64,000 nucleotides of DNA from Cephalopachus bancanus (taxonomy: Eukaryota; Chordata; Mammalia; Primates; Tarsiidae). Where the stretch lies: contig JAPVLO010000056.1 in assembly GCA_027257055.1 (NCBI GenBank), positions 2,232,001 to 2,296,000 on the forward strand, written 5' to 3'. Under the pieces are notes generated by a model, which made no database searches, had not been told where the DNA came from, and worked only from the letters and a program-made list of their open reading frames with translations. The translations under genes and the position numbers were made by a program. The first letter of the stretch is position 1, and every line of letters starts with the position of its first letter. This document shows positions 24,988-37,230 of the stretch, piece after piece.

Positions 24988-25308
24988 GCAATCGACTGAA
25001 CGTGTGTGTCCCTCTAAAATTCATATGCTGAAACCTAACCCCTCAGTGTGGTGATATAGGAGGCGTGGTCTTTGGGAGGCATTTGGGTCATGAGGGTGGA
25101 GCCCTCAGGAACTGGATTAGTGCCTACCGCGTGAAGTTACAATGAGAAGACAGTATCTGTGAACCAGGAAGTGGGCCCTCACCAGACTCTGAATCTGCTA
25201 GTCCCTTGACCTTGGACTTCCCAGACTCCAGAACTGTGAGCAATAAACGCTTGTTCAAACCACCCAGTCTGTGGTATTCTGAGGCTATATTAGCCCAAAT
25301 GAACTAAG
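24988..25308 (+). mobile_element. ERVL-MaLR LTR, sense
   Basis: 'cctctaaaattcatatgctg', 'ggtctttgggaggcatttgg', 'gtcatgagggtggagccctc', 'agaactgtgagcaataaacg', 'accacccagtctgtggtatt', in the order of an MLT1/MST-type LTR. The AATAAA polyadenylation signal is retained. Confidence 0.88.
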
Positions 25309-25309
25309 G

Positions 25310-26070
25310 TGGCTAGTGTCTAGAGAATTTGGAGGTGCAAGGTGTAAAGCTTGGAAGGAGGGGGAGTCCTGCATATTGCCAGGGCTCTGGGGGTCAGGTC
25401 AGTGCTCCAGAACTAAGAGAAAGCTAATCATCCCAGAGAGAAAGCCCTGTGTGCCACAGAGCCTGCTGCAGGTGGCATGGGGAGCCCAGTATCAGCTCTC
25501 CATTCACAGAACTGGTGTCGAGAACCACTCTCCTTCACCCACCCCTATTCTTCCCAGTCTGATCTCTGTGGGTGACCATGCCCAAGACCTCATGCTCGCC
25601 TCTGTGGCTTATTCTCAGTTCCTCCCTCCACCCCCATCCTCTACCTCTCTCAGCTTTTCTCTGTACCCTGGGCGACTGACCCATACAGACTGCACAACCT
25701 GAACTTCTTTGCTGCCTGGTTCATGTTGGGAAGCTCCAGTACACGGTCTCAAGGTGGGATGAAAAGGAAGTCAGAGTATTTATTCCCTGCCCTTCTCCCT
25801 CCTTTGGGATGGAGCTCTGGCAGTCCCTGTGTGCTCCCAGCACTCCAGCCCCGCCCCGCCCCACCCTTCTCATGACTCCAGTCCCCGCCCCCAGGCCCTA
25901 GTGGTACCCTTTGTTCCCTTGACCTTCTGGGTGATAATGGTTTCCTGTTCTTGCTACTCTCTGGGGACCTCACTCTTTCTCATCAGTTCTCTCAATCTTG
26001 TCCATACCTCCTTGAGATATCTCATCCTTTGGAACTGGGTAATTTTTTTTCCCCACCAGGGTCCTGATTT
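25310..26070. other. Intergenic unique sequence, no gene seen
   Basis: Moderately GC-rich with C-rich runs at 25850-25895. Frames up to 128 codons (25316-25702) show no domain and no exon-like splice sites. Confidence 0.5.
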
Positions 26071-26083
26071 ATATATCATCTCT

Positions 26084-26364
26084 TTTTTTTTTTTTTGAGT
26101 TAGAGTCTCACTCCATCACCCAGGCTGGAGTGCCGCGGCACACTCGTGGCCATCCCGGTGTCAACCTGCTGGACTCCGGCCATCCTTCTGCCTCAGCCTT
26201 CCAAGTAGCCAGAACCACGGGTGCACACTACCATGCCCAGCTAATTTTTTAAATTTATCGTAGAGACTAGGTCTCACCAAGTTGCCCGAGCTGGTCTCGA
26301 ACCCGTGGGCTCAGGCAATCCACTTGCCTCGGCCTCCCAACGTGTTGAGCCACTGAGCCCGGTC
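26084..26364 (-). mobile_element. Alu, lineage-specific subfamily, antisense
   Basis: 'gagttagagtctcactccat', 'tcaacctgctggactccggc', 'cgaacccgtgggctcaggca'. Duplication 'tatcatctct' at 26074-26083 and 26365-26374. Confidence 0.94.
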
Positions 26365-26374
26365 TATCATCTCT

Positions 26375-27050
26375 CTTTAAACATTTATTTTTTATGTATA
26401 TATTTTCTTATTTTAGAAAGGGGAACAATATATAAACTGTAAACTCACAAGGGCTAAACATGGAATTAAACAAGGGATGAAGGCATAAACTGGAACCGAA
26501 GACAACATTGCATCGCATCATCACCTCTCTACTTGAGTATCGGCAGGCCACAGATGTAGCCCTTGTTTTCTAGATGCCCACAGATAAAGTATGGCCTCTA
26601 TGAGATTCAGAGTCTGTAAAACACAAATAAACCAATTGCCTTGCGAAAATACAACTGCATGCAGATTGAGTCTTAGTGGTCTTACATGCTCTTAGTTGCA
26701 ATGAGGAGACTTACAGGGGCAGCACCAGAAGGGGAGGAAGAGGGGAGGGTGTCACCATAAAGACACCCTTGGCAATGAGGGAGAAGGACACGTCCCAGGA
26801 ATAGAAGAACAGGAACCATAGTGTGGCCAGACCTCCTGGTTAAGGCACCTGGATCCAGGGCACCTCCAGAAACCTCAGCGGAAGGGCCTGCAGGATCAGC
26901 GTGCCAGTGGTCTGACATCAGTGCCACAGAGCTGTATGTGAGTGTTGGTTTGCTCTGCTTCTCTTTCTGCCAACCATTTGATTCCTCAAATGTCTTTGTT
27001 TTGTCTCAGAGCTTCTGGTTACTCAGGTTTCCACATTGCCATTATTTTAC
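26375..27050. other. Intergenic unique sequence, no gene seen
   Basis: AT-rich at the left and balanced at the right. No repeat or exon recognised. Confidence 0.5.
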
Positions 27051-27051
27051 T

Positions 27052-27347
27052 GTTGTTGTTTTTGAGTTGAGGTCTTACTCTGTCACCCAGGCTGGAGTAC
27101 AGTGGTATAATCACTGCTCACTACAGCCTCAGCTTTCTGGGCTCAGGTGATCCTTCCACTTCAGCCTCCCAAGTAGCTGGGACTATAGGCACATGCCACC
27201 ACACCTAGCTAATTTTTTCATTTTTTGCAGAGACAGAGTCTCACTATGTTGCCTAGGCTGGTCTCAAACTCCTGGGCTCAACCTATCTTCCCACCCTGGC
27301 CACCCAAAGTGCTGGGATTATAGGCATCATCCCCCATTCCTGGCCTC
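27052..27347 (-). mobile_element. AluJ-like, antisense
   Basis: 'gaggtcttactctgtcaccc', 'cttcagcctcccaagtagct', 'gcagagacagagtctcacta', 'ccaaagtgctgggattatag'. Confidence 0.93.
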
Positions 27348-27349
27348 AC

Positions 27350-28200
27350 ATGGCCATGATTTTGTTTGCATATAACATCAGTTTATTCAGGGTTTCTGTT
27401 TTATGAGGCCTTTCTCTGGGCATCCAACCAACCTCACTTTCAGTTGCTAATCACTAGATTCTCATGATATCCTTCAATTCAGGTTTCCCTGGGTGAAAAT
27501 CTGATTGGCCAGCTTGCCCCTCTTTGGGCAGAACTTTCCATATTGACCACAGCATAGCTGGCCTTTGGCCTGGTGTCCACCCCTAGTGCAATCAGAGAGC
27601 TGCTAAGGTAAGTCGAGTAGCACGTTAAACATGGTGGCTTGGGGGCTGTGGTGTGCATAAGGGCGGTTTCCCTTGGAAGAGAAAGACTAACCCATATAGA
27701 CTGTACCATCTGGATGCCACCGGTGGACAATGAAAACACTGCCAGTCATTTTTTACTCTTTATAAAGAGATAGTGAATGATTTGTGAACATCTGCTGATT
27801 CTGGTCTAAGGGCTTTCCCGGGAGTCTCTCTATCATGGCTCGGTTCTTTGTAAGGAATTTCTGCCGATCTACTTAGCAATGGGAGCAGGACCCAGACAGC
27901 AGGGGAATATGACCTGGGCCAAAACGGTAGGCATTTGAGTTTGGTCCCCAAGCTCACCTGCTCAAGCTGGGGGTTGCAAGACAAATGGGGAACGCCATCT
28001 GCTGGTGAGGACTGAGCAGGACTCTGGCCTGCAACCAACTGCCTCGGGACATGGAAAAGGTGAGCTAAGCGGGGAGACCCCCTAGGACACCGCTGAGCAC
28101 GGCGGGGGAAGGCAAGCAAAATCGCTTAGCTGGCCTGGAGGGTGTGCTCCTCTGTGGGGTGGACAGCCATCAGACGAGAACTTTCCCCGGAAAATTTAGC
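27350..28200. other. Intergenic, no gene seen
   Basis: The part at 27490-27740 ('ctgattggccagcttgcccc') has the look of an old LTR but I could not place it. Frames of 86-119 codons on the minus strand lack recognisable content. Confidence 0.4.
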
Positions 28201-28214
28201 AGTGGTCAATGCTG

Positions 28215-28375
28215 ATAGAACTGGAATTCCAGCCCTGCCGCATAGCTGTGTGACCTTGGACAAATTACTCGATTACTGAACCTGTGTCTGCGTATATAAA
28301 CGGCAGATAATAAGATCTACCTTGAGGAGCTGAAGCAAGAAATACATGCTAGAGTGGTTATTAAGCACTTGAAGA
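28215..28375 (+). repeat. MIR SINE, sense
   Basis: 'catagctgtgtgaccttgga', 'caaattactcgattactgaa', 'aacggcagataataagatct'. Confidence 0.82.
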
Positions 28376-28661
28376 CCAAGCTTTCAAAACTGATAGTAAT
28401 TTTTACGATTATGATTCTTGGGAGAGCTGCTGACCTGTTTTCTAATATTTGCAGTAGGACTGTGGCTCCCAATGACTTGAGAGGAAAGGAGTCTTCAAAC
28501 CTACATGGGGAATTGTACTGCCTATGGCAAGGCAGTCGTGGCATTTTGGTTAGACAGGGCTGTGCTAGCCAAGCAGAGACCGAGGCTATGTACGTCATGC
28601 TGCACAGTTGACTGTGGGTGAATAATCAATTGCAAGACCCAGATTTGAAAATAAATACTCT

Positions 28662-28967
28662 TTTTTTTTTTTTTTTGAGATAGGGTTTCACTGAGTCACC
28701 AGGCTGGAGTGCAGTGGCCCAATCACGCCTCACAGCAGCCTTGACCTCCTGGACTCACGTGATCCTCCTGCCTTAGCCTCCAGAGTAGCTGAGACTACAA
28801 GTGCATGCCACCACACTTGGCTAGCTCCTTCCTTTCTTCCTTCCTTTTTTAGAAGTGGGGTCTTGCTTTGTTGCTCAGCCTGGTCTTGAACTCCTGAGCT
28901 GAAGCAATCCTCCTGCTTTGGCCTCCCAAAGTGCTGGGATTACAGGCGTGAGCCACTGTGCCCGGCC

Positions 28968-28968
<1 letters not shown>
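28662..28968 (-). mobile_element. AluJ-like, antisense
   Basis: Poly(T), 'gagatagggtttcactgagt', 'ccttgacctcctggactcac', 'aagtggggtcttgctttgtt', 'gattacaggcgtgagccact'. A pyrimidine-rich patch fills the linker. Confidence 0.93.
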
Positions 28969-28971
<3 letters not shown>

Positions 28972-29018
<47 letters not shown>

Positions 29019-29022
29019 CACA
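28972..29022. repeat. (CA)n microsatellite
   Basis: About 25 CA units with one G interruption, directly abutting the start of the reversed Alu. Confidence 0.97.
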
Positions 29023-29029
29023 GCAGTAC

Positions 29030-29800
29030 AAGAAACTATAACAGCTCTCCCCAGGAGTACAGCAGGCTAGAAAGCATTTTCTTATCCCCACAAGGATGGG
29101 CCAGTGCATCATAGCATAACCTGCCTCTGAAATCCAGGAGGTCATGAGAAGAAGTGCAGGTGACCTTGACCTCATGCTGGAGTCACCATCTCCTACCCCT
29201 CCTGCCAGTATGTGAGAGTCTTTCTTCCAGGAAGGGTCTCCGCAATCAGTCACTACCTCCTGTCTGGGGAGGCGAGCAGCGGCTTAAGACTTCTTTTTTT
29301 CTGCCTCCTGGGGGAAGAGGCTGTTCCCCTTCAGCCAAAGGGGCCATTTGTGCAGTCGGAAGGGAGAGAGCCCAGCTGGGTCTTGCTGCTAGGTGCAGGC
29401 TGAATTATCTTGCAAGAGCAATTGGAGTCTACCTTGGCTGAAGTCAGTGAGGTTGTAAAATCACTTCCCTGAGGCACTCCAGCACCCAATTTGGAGATGA
29501 GTGGGGATTTACATGATTCAACGGAATGTTTCTTTCCAGTGTCAGGGCTCAGTCAGTCGTGAAGGAGGAATTTGTGAGCAGAGCTTACTGGCTGTGCTTG
29601 AGCTCACTTCTTGTCCTTGTCCGGAGGGTCTGGAGGAGCAGAGTTAGGGAGGGCTAAATCTTTTGGGAGAGGTAAAAATAAATGATACTCAGGGATGGAG
29701 TGGATTTGCTCCATCGTGACTGTACGAAACTCTCTCTATTGGAGTCAGGGAGAGATGAGCGAAGAAAACTTTCTAAGCCCAAACCCACAAAGAAAGGGAT
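29030..29800. other. Intergenic unique sequence, no gene seen
   Basis: No repeat recognised. Two overlapping frames at 29154-29441 (95 and 63 codons) carry no domain. Confidence 0.5.
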
Positions 29801-29809
29801 ACTCAATAG

Positions 29810-30000
29810 CTTAGTATTTATCGTGTGTTAGGTACTGTGTTAAGTCATTTACATAATATTTTCTCATTGGATTCTTATGACAACTTGATGAAGTGGGTAT
29901 TTTTGTCCTCATCTTACAGATGAGGAATCTGAGGCTCAGAGAAGTGAAGTAATGAGCCCAAGGGGACAAAAATTTACTCAGCTGACTCAGTACTGCCTCA
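29810..30000 (+). repeat. MIR SINE, sense
   Basis: 'gtgttaggtactgtgttaag', 'ttgatgaagtgggtattttt', 'acagatgaggaatctgaggc', 'tcagagaagtgaagtaatga'. Confidence 0.88.
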
Positions 30001-30189
30001 CCCCAGGGGGGACAGTCCCTGGAGCTGGGCCTGGAATTAATATATGGATGTGTTTATTTCTAGATACACATCACCCTATCTAAGAACAAAGTATACTAGT
30101 ATGTTTGCGGTGCATGTAATAGTCCATGGGGGATCTCACTAGAAACAGGCAAACAGGTAGCTGCGGAGAGGTAGTGTCTAGATCACTGC

Positions 30190-30360
30190 CCTGGGGCTTC
30201 GTGGATAAAGCTCGGGGCGGGAGTCCCCAGCCAGATTGAGTTCAGATCCTTGCTGATCCCTGTGCCAGGTGTGGGATTTTAGGAAAGTCACGGATGCTTT
30301 CTCAGCCTCAGTTTCTTCATCTGTTTCAGTGGATTGCTGTAGGAACTCAGCATAATTGTC
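30190..30360 (+). repeat. MIR SINE, sense
   Basis: 'ttgagttcagatccttgctg', 'ggaaagtcacggatgctttc', 'tcagcctcagtttcttcatc'. Confidence 0.75.
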
Positions 30361-30394
30361 AACATCATGACCTTGCTCTGTGGTACAGATGTTC

Positions 30395-30815
30395 CTTGTG
30401 GATCTCTAGTGTGCTGTAACTAACCATTCCCAAACAACATGGCTTAAAAGGAAAAGAGTCACTTACTTGGCTCATGAAGTTGTAATTAGGTCAGGGCTCA
30501 GCAGGGACGTCTTGTCCCTGCTCTGTGCAGCATTGATTGGGTGGCTCATCTGGGGACCCTCTTCCAAGATGGCTCATTCACTTGGCTGGCAAAGCTGCTC
30601 GTCAGCTGCTTTCCACACAAGTCACTTCAGGGGGTGGCGTGTGCTTCCTCACAGCATGGTGGCTGGGATGGAAGATTAAATGTCTTGAGAGATAGCAATA
30701 GAAGCTGCCAGTTTATAAAGACCTGGGTCTGGAAGCTGGCACAGCATCACCTCTGCCAATATCTTCTTGGCTAAGAAGTCCCAGAGCCCTGATTCAAGAA
30801 GAGGGGACATTCATG
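30395..30815 (-). mobile_element. LTR of ERVL/MaLR type, antisense
   Basis: Reversed order 'gtgctgtaactaaccattcc', 'caacatggcttaaaaggaaa', 'aggtcagggctcagcaggga', 'ggaagctggcacagcatcac', 'tgattcaagaagaggggaca'. The group is a known mammalian LTR, but I cannot name the subfamily. Confidence 0.65.
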
Positions 30816-30860
30816 GAAAGGGTGTCAGTGAGTTTAAGATCAAGGTTTATAACTAGCATG

Positions 30861-31183
30861 CCGAGGCCTGGCACAGTGGCTCACGACTGTAACACCGCCA
30901 CTTTGGGAGGTCAAAGTGGGAGGATTGCTTGAGCCCAGAAGTTAGAGAACAGCCTAAACAACATAGCAAGACCTCCTCTCTACAAAAAGTAAAAAAATTA
31001 GCCAGGTGTGGCAGTGCATGCCTATAGTCCCAGCTACTTGGGAGGCTGAGGTAGAAAGATCGCCTGAACCCAAGAGGTTAAGGCTGCTGCGATGTGCTGT
31101 GAATATGCCACTGCACTCCAGCCTGGGTGACAGAGTGAGACTCTGACTCGAAAAACAAAGAAACAAAAACAAACAAACAAAAA
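30861..31183 (+). mobile_element. AluJ-like, sense
   Basis: 'gcctggcacagtggctcacg', 'gaggattgcttgagcccaga', 'gccactgcactccagcctgg', tail rich in AAAC. Duplication 'aactagcatg' at 30851-30860 and 31184-31193. Confidence 0.94.
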
Positions 31184-31609
31184 AACTAGCATGGCACAGT
31201 CTGCCCTCTGGCTACAAATTAATCACATTTATCCTATATACCAACTACACTTACTGCCTACCAACAACCCCGAAAGCCTCATTCCATTATGGTGTTATGT
31301 TCAGGCTCAAGGTCTAAGATCTTGTCATGTAATAAGGTTGAGATGCCAGTGAAAATCCCTGGATGGAGTTCCTCAGATCAAGTTCCTTTTGATTCCAAGT
31401 CCTGTGAACTAAAGAGACAAGTTATCTCTTTCCATATACAATGGTGGGACAAACTCAAACTGTCAGAGCATCAGCGTTCAGCAGAGACTGGGCTGCCAAG
31501 TCAGGCTCTGAGGGGATTTCTTGTAGAAGCTTGGGGCCATGGACTGAGCATAGTCTTTGCCACTGAATGATCTGGTTTCCAACCTAGACTCCACACTACT
31601 GATTTTGCA

Positions 31610-31780
31610 GGTGGCAGTGAGTATGTCATTCCATTGCTTAGAACCTTAATTTTCTTATATTTAAAATGAGAACAATAATTATTTGCGTCATAGGATTTTG
31701 TGGGAATTAAATGAGGTGTTATACTTGAAACTTCCCAGCAAAGTACATGGCATATACTAGGGCATATAAATAGGGCATAA
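31610..31780 (+). repeat. MIR SINE, sense
   Basis: 'cattgcttagaaccttaatt', 'tatatttaaaatgagaacaa', 'cataggattttgtgggaatt', 'aaagtacatggcatatacta'. Confidence 0.75.
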
Positions 31781-32234
31781 TGATGCTTACTTCACAGTGT
31801 AAATGCAAGATTAAAAGTACACAAAAGAGATTTGTAAACCACAAATCTTTCTGAAGGAATAATTTATGCTTGTTTATTTTGTTAACACCCATTGGCTGCT
31901 TCCCAATCCAGGCCCCAGCATCAATAGAGTGGGGTCCCCTCTGCCCTGGGGCTGGCAACAGCTTGGTCTCTAGGCAGAAACTGGGAAAGAGAGCTCTAGC
32001 TACACAATAACTAAAGGTCGTGAGACTTTTCCTTTCCTTTTGTGCTTGCCTTTGCCCTGAAGCCACCAGTTTCCCCTACTTGGGATGACATCCAAGCATA
32101 ATAATTCAGCTTTTTGGTGCTAGGGAATATTTCCGAAGAGGATAGTTAGACCCATCTACACGGCAACCAAAGGTCAGAGCAGCAGGGGTGGGTGGCCATA
32201 TGGTTTCCATTTCTGAGAGTCAAGGATGAGATAG

Positions 32235-32620
32235 AATGAATATGGGCTTAGAAGTAGGCAGAACAGGGCTCAAATGCAGATACTATCTCCTTTTGACTAC
32301 ATGGTGTAGGAAGGTTCTCTCCTGGCCCAGCGGAACCTCAGCTTTCTCATCTGACAAATGGGAAAATAATCATTCCAGCTGATGCAGCTGCTGTACAAGG
32401 CACCAAGACAACACACGGTGAGAGCCTGATTCGGAGGCAGTGCCAAACAGATGTTGCTTTTATTACTTTTGGGAAACATGAGATAATAGTATCCACCTCA
32501 AAGGCTGCTATAAGGATTGGAAAAATTTCACACAGAACATCTCCACAGAGCTAGGCATGCAGAAAGTGTTCAGGAAACAGGAGTTGCTGCTGTTGCTGCT
32601 ACTAGTAATTTAATTTTTAG
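32235..32620 (+). repeat. MIR fragments, sense
   Basis: 'acctcagctttctcatctga', 'caaatgggaaaataatcatt', then 'ggctgctataaggattggaa', 'gctaggcatgcagaaagtgt'. Probably two overlapping or rearranged MIRs. Confidence 0.6.
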
Positions 32621-33364
32621 CAACAATGGTGTTAATTACATTTGACTAATAATCTTTGAAAGTTTCTATAAACTTGGAGGCACACAGGTTTAAATTATAC
32701 TTATAAATACCATTTGGAAGAGGTCTCCTGCGAGAGCCAAGCATATAGACAATTTATTGTCACAAGCAAGAAAATAAAATATGAAGGTAAACAGAAAGGG
32801 AGCCATATTGAGACCAGTGCCCATGATTTTGTTGCTGATCCAGGTGAAAGTGGGCACAACAAAATATCCACTTGGAAGACGACGTTGAATGTTTTGAATG
32901 TTTCAGGCAGAGAGAAACACTAAGTGGAACAGGTTTACAGAACAGTTCAAACTGGGACCCCAAACCAGATATAACTTCACTTATTTTTCAGTCACTGTCT
33001 ACTGCTAACCTCTGTCTAAATCCACTTTCCCATATCTTGTTGGTAGGTCCATAGCTTTTTTGTCACTTTCAACAATGTGGATAGACTCACTCCAGTATTT
33101 TAACCTCCGTTTCCTAACTCTATCATTCCACAATCTCTACCTACCCGACCTTCTTCTTGTGGGCTACTCCAGCAAGTCTCCTGCCTTTGGAAGCCAGGAG
33201 AGAATTAGGCACCAGACTCCTTGTTTTCACAGTTCCCACACTCCAAGGCGCTTCTTTCAAGAACTTTCTTACTACGTTCCCCTCCATATCTGAGCAGTCC
33301 TGGGCTAAGACCTCACATTTTGCCACTCAGTTGACCACAGACTGGAGGATAAAATGGTGTGTTG

Positions 33365-33940
33365 CTTTGAGATTGTCACAATAATGCTGCAGAACTCAGT
33401 GGTTTAAACCATACTCTTTCTCACATCTCTGGCCAGCTGAGCAGCTTGGCTTCCAACTGACGGCGTCTGGATTTGACTGAGCAACTGTATTTCAAGCTAA
33501 AGATGTGTAGGTTTTCTGGGCTGTTCTGTTCCATGTGTCGCTTTTCCTCTGGGATTAGAAGGCCTCCTGGGGTATATTCTTTTAAAGGGGATCACAGATG
33601 CATAAAGGGGCATCTCCAAGTAGTATGCAAGTTATGTGAAGGACTTTCTTTGGACACGACTATGTCCAAAGGCATGAAGAGAAATGGGCACTCTCCTTGC
33701 ACATCTCTTTCCACCAGAGTAGAAAGTCGACTTCCCCTGCAGTCACCCAACAGATTACCTTTTGCATCTCATCTGTCAGAACTGGGTCTCATGTTCATCT
33801 CCAAACAGATCTCTGGAAGAGGGAAAGAGAAGACCACAATAGGCTTAGAAAAATGCCTGCTGAGTGAGTCAATTCTTAGAGAAAAGAGTCATCTGCCTTT
33901 AGGTTCTGATCTCACTTCTGGGAACAAGCAAGATGAATAA
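33365..33940 (-). repeat. Probable old LTR (MLT-like), antisense
   Basis: 'aatgctgcagaactcagtgg', 'ctggccagctgagcagcttg', 'cacctcactccttg'-like spacing, ending 'cttctgggaacaagcaagat'. It resembles the element at 30395-30815 but is more diverged. The 155-codon frame across it is not a real gene. Confidence 0.4.
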
Positions 33941-34299
33941 TCAAGTTTAGAGTAAGTAAAAAAGAAACGAGTAAGAGAAGAGGAGGAAGATGGATCTAAC
34001 TTCATATTTTGTTGCTGACTCATCTACTCAAACACAATTGCATAGTTTCAGTAACATAGAGTGATAACACGTTCAGAGTTTGAGGGCCATGCCAGAGCTT
34101 CCCAGACCTGGAGGCTCTTATTTCATACTTAATAAAGTGGCAGTAAGGAACTTTAATAATAAGAATATGCTATAATGTGTTATTATTATTAATTAGCTAT
34201 TGCTAATACTTAGGTAGTACCAACTAAGTGCCAGGTACCTTGTGTAAAAGCTTCACAGATATTAGTTCATCATTATGTGTTGTTTATGAAGACTGATAT

Positions 34300-34990
34300 G
34301 GTCTACTAGCCACAATGAACCACAGTTCCTGATATTCACACCCTTATGTAGTCCTCTCCCACATGGATGCTGGGCTGGCTGGCAATTTGTTTTGACCAAT
34401 GGGACATTAGCAAGTGTGATGTAAGCAGGAGAATCCTCTTTTGGGAATCAGCTGCTATGCTGTAAAGAAGCCTAAGCTAGGCTGGCCACAGTGGATCACA
34501 CCTGTAATCCCAACACATTGGGAGGCCAAGGTGGGAGGATCTCTTGAGCCTGAAAGTTCAAGATCAGCCCGGGCAACATAATGAGACCTCATCTGTAAAA
34601 AAATAAAATAAAATAAATGAGCCAGGCATGGTGGCAAGTATCTGTAGTCCCAGCTACTTGGAAGACTGAGGTGGAGGAATTGCCTGAGCTCAGGAGTTCG
34701 AGGTTGTGGTGGGACATTATTGTGCCACCGTACTCGAGCCTAGGTGACAGAGTGAGACCCTGAACCAAAAAAAAAGGCCTAAGCTAGACTACTGAATGAT
34801 GAAAGGCCACATGGGAGAAACCCTAGATGATGGACAGGCTTGCTTGCATGTTCCACCCCAGTTGAGCTTTCAGCTGAGTGCAGCCAGTGAGCAACCTTCC
34901 ACAGAATCCTGAGAGATAATAAACCAATGTGATTTCCAGGCACTGAGCTTTGGGGTGGTTTGTTACACAGCAGTAGAAATCGAAATAATT
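34300..34990 (+). mobile_element. MaLR-type LTR (MLT1-like), sense, split by an Alu
   Basis: Starts 'gaagactgatatggtctact', continues 'tcttttgaccaatgggacat'-like sequence, and ends 'gataataaaccaatgtgatt', 'ggggtggtttgttacacagc', 'agtagaaatcgaaataatta', a typical MLT1 3' end. Confidence 0.75.
34480..34776 (+). mobile_element. AluJ-like, sense, inserted in the LTR
   Basis: 'ggctggccacagtggatcac', 'ggatctcttgagcctgaaag', 'tgacagagtgagaccctgaa'. The duplication 'gcctaagcta' (34470-34479, 34777-34786) proves insertion into the LTR. Confidence 0.95.
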
Positions 34991-35109
34991 AATACAACAA
35001 ATGTGTGCAGTTTCCTTGGACAATTTATATGAAGGACTTTCTTTCCCTTTCTTATTATTTGTGATCAGCCAGGAAAGCTGAGGGAATGATTATGAGTCTT
35101 ATAGGGCTG

Positions 35110-35225
35110 GTTCATTTACTCATTCAACAAATATTTATTAAGTGCCTGTTCTGTGCCAGACAGTGTTTTTGGTGCCGGGGTATTGCTGTGAGTAAACAGC
35201 CCTCACGTTCATGATACTTACGGTT
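35110..35225 (-). repeat. L2 3' end, antisense
   Basis: 'tcattcaacaaatatttatt', 'aagtgcctgttctgtgccag', 'gccggggtattgctgtgagt'. Confidence 0.8.
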
Positions 35226-35369
35226 TATGACATGGGTTTCTCCTCTCTGTTGCCTCCCTGGAAACATGAGTAGTGCTCCCCCAAATATATCATCTGTTTT
35301 TTCATAACCTATTACATATCTGTCCCCCATCTAAATCTGACATTCATCTGCGTGTAATGCCAAAGGCGG

Positions 35370-35550
35370 GGGCCATAGGTAGACTTTGAAGTCAGACTAA
35401 CCTGGCCTCAAATTCTCTCTTCCTCCCACCTTTTTCTTTTGGCCCCAGTTTCCTCATCTTTGGTCTGACTGTGGGAATGCCCATTTGGAGCTACTGGAAG
35501 GACTGCAGGAAAAGCACAAATGCTCAATATATATTAGTTATTTTCTTTCT
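35370..35550 (+). repeat. MIR SINE, sense
   Basis: 'gaagtcagactaacctggcc', 'cagtttcctcatctttggtc', 'gctcaatatatattagttat'. Confidence 0.7.
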
Positions 35551-35764
35551 TATCCCAAAGATTGAACACCTACAACTTCCGGACAATTTCTATCAGAGGG
35601 CAGTACATGGGCATTCAGTCTGGACCCGTCTTGTCCTCTAGGACTCTAATGCTGACACAAATTTTGCACCTAGCTCTACTGCTGATGTCTGCTTGCCCTG
35701 CCTCCCTTATCCCATGCAGTGAAAGGCTGATTCTTTGATGCCTGACGCTGGGCCCTCGTCCACA

Positions 35765-35945
35765 GAGTTTTACCAAACACTCTCATGTATGTTACCTCAA
35801 TTACTCTTTCCAGCAGGCCTGCCAGGCAGGTATTCTTAGCCTCATTTCACAGTCGAAATATCCAAGGATCAGAGAGCGACAGTGACTTTTGCAAGGTTAC
35901 AAAGAATATTAGTGGCTGAGCTTGCCTTGAAACCCAGGTGCCCTA
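35765..35945 (+). repeat. MIR SINE, sense
   Basis: 'ctcatgtatgttacctcaat', 'cagcaggcctgccaggcagg', 'gattcagagagcgacag'-like core, 'gaaacccaggtgccctacct'. Confidence 0.8.
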
Positions 35946-36800
35946 CCTCCTATCTTCTGCTCTTTCTGGAGTCTTTGTACTGCTTTCCCACCTCACCACC
36001 CTAAGGCCCCATGCTGCATCACACAGATGTTTGGAAGGTGAAACCCAGCACATTCTCAAGAAAGGGAGGCACACGCGGTTATGGTTTTTCTTGCAACTAT
36101 GTATGTGGGAGGCATTAATATTCACCTAGGAGCTGCTGAAATCCACTCAACGGGAACCAAGACTGGAGAGAAGGGGACTGACCAAATTTGTTTACAGTGG
36201 GCTAATTCCACTCTGTCTCTTGCTTTACATTGTCTGGCTTTATGAGTGAAGAGAAAGTCTAATTACAGACTGACAGCTTAGAGTGTCTCATGGGAAGACA
36301 AATCTTGAATAAAAGCATGAAAAGAGACTTGAATGGTTTGGAAATATATATGTGTATATATATTTGTCTCTTGGTCCTGAAGGAATTCCTGAGATCAGGA
36401 TTACAGAGGCATATGTTTTCAGACTGAAGGGGGCACTGGTGATGAGCCAGCTTGAAGCCTGAGAAAGTCAAGTGACCATCCCAAAGACATGCAATGCACT
36501 CCTGGTACAACTTGGCATACGAATCTAGGTGCTGACTCTGGAGCTTAAGTTCCCTCCATTTCCTCTGGCCCCCAAGAATTTCCTCTTGCATGACAGGTGC
36601 ATGGTGTTCCAGTACTCAGGAACCAGTGTCTAAGCTGCTTTCTCTGCCTCCAGCCCCAACCCTCACACCTCAAATGCATCCCCCAGCTGGTCCCTGAAGT
36701 GCAAAGTGCAAGTCTGAACTGGATGCTTTGCACCTTCAATTCATTCAGTAGTGCCTTCACAACCTAAGAGATGGAATCCTTCTTAGCCTTAGCAAAAATC
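35945..36800. other. Intergenic, no gene seen
   Basis: Unique sequence with a short (TA)-rich patch at 36345-36364. Frames up to 110 codons without recognised content. Confidence 0.5.
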
Positions 36801-37230
36801 AGAAACAAAGCCACAAAACCCAAAGCTGTTTGACATGGCCTCTTCCTGTCATTCTGTCCATCCTTCCATATGATATACTTGGTTTTATCCCCCAAGATAG
36901 GTGGCTGCTTCCCAAACTGGCCAAGCTCCTTGGCATCTTCCTGGTTTTGCTGTTTCTTCTGTCTGGGATGCTCGCTCTCTCTTCCTTTCTCTGTCTAAAG
37001 AACTGTCTGCATCAATCAACCTCCTAATGTCTTCCTCCTGCTTCCTTCAAAGCCTGGATTTCACATAAGCAGCTGTTGGTGGATGCTCCCTGCTTGACCC
37101 TCTGCAGCTCTCCATGGCACACTCAACCCCAGGCATGGCCCCGTGGTGGGCAGAAGTAGAGTCCTCTTCATGTCTGAATATTCAGTGCCCACCACAGTGC
37201 CCGAATTCTTAATGGAATAGAGGCAATAAC
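36800..37230 (+). repeat. Probable L2 fragment, sense
   Basis: 'ggccaagctccttggcatct', 'ttcttctgtctgggatgctc', 'cttccttcaaagcctggatt' fit the L2 3' region loosely. Confidence 0.5.

Noticed and set aside
28972..29022. CRISPR-like or other spaced repeat array
   Set aside because: Simple microsatellite; no spaced repeats of that kind occur anywhere, as expected in a vertebrate genome.
33473..33940. 155-codon frame with several cysteines near its start
   Set aside because: Overlies an old LTR-like repeat; the cysteines do not form a known motif.
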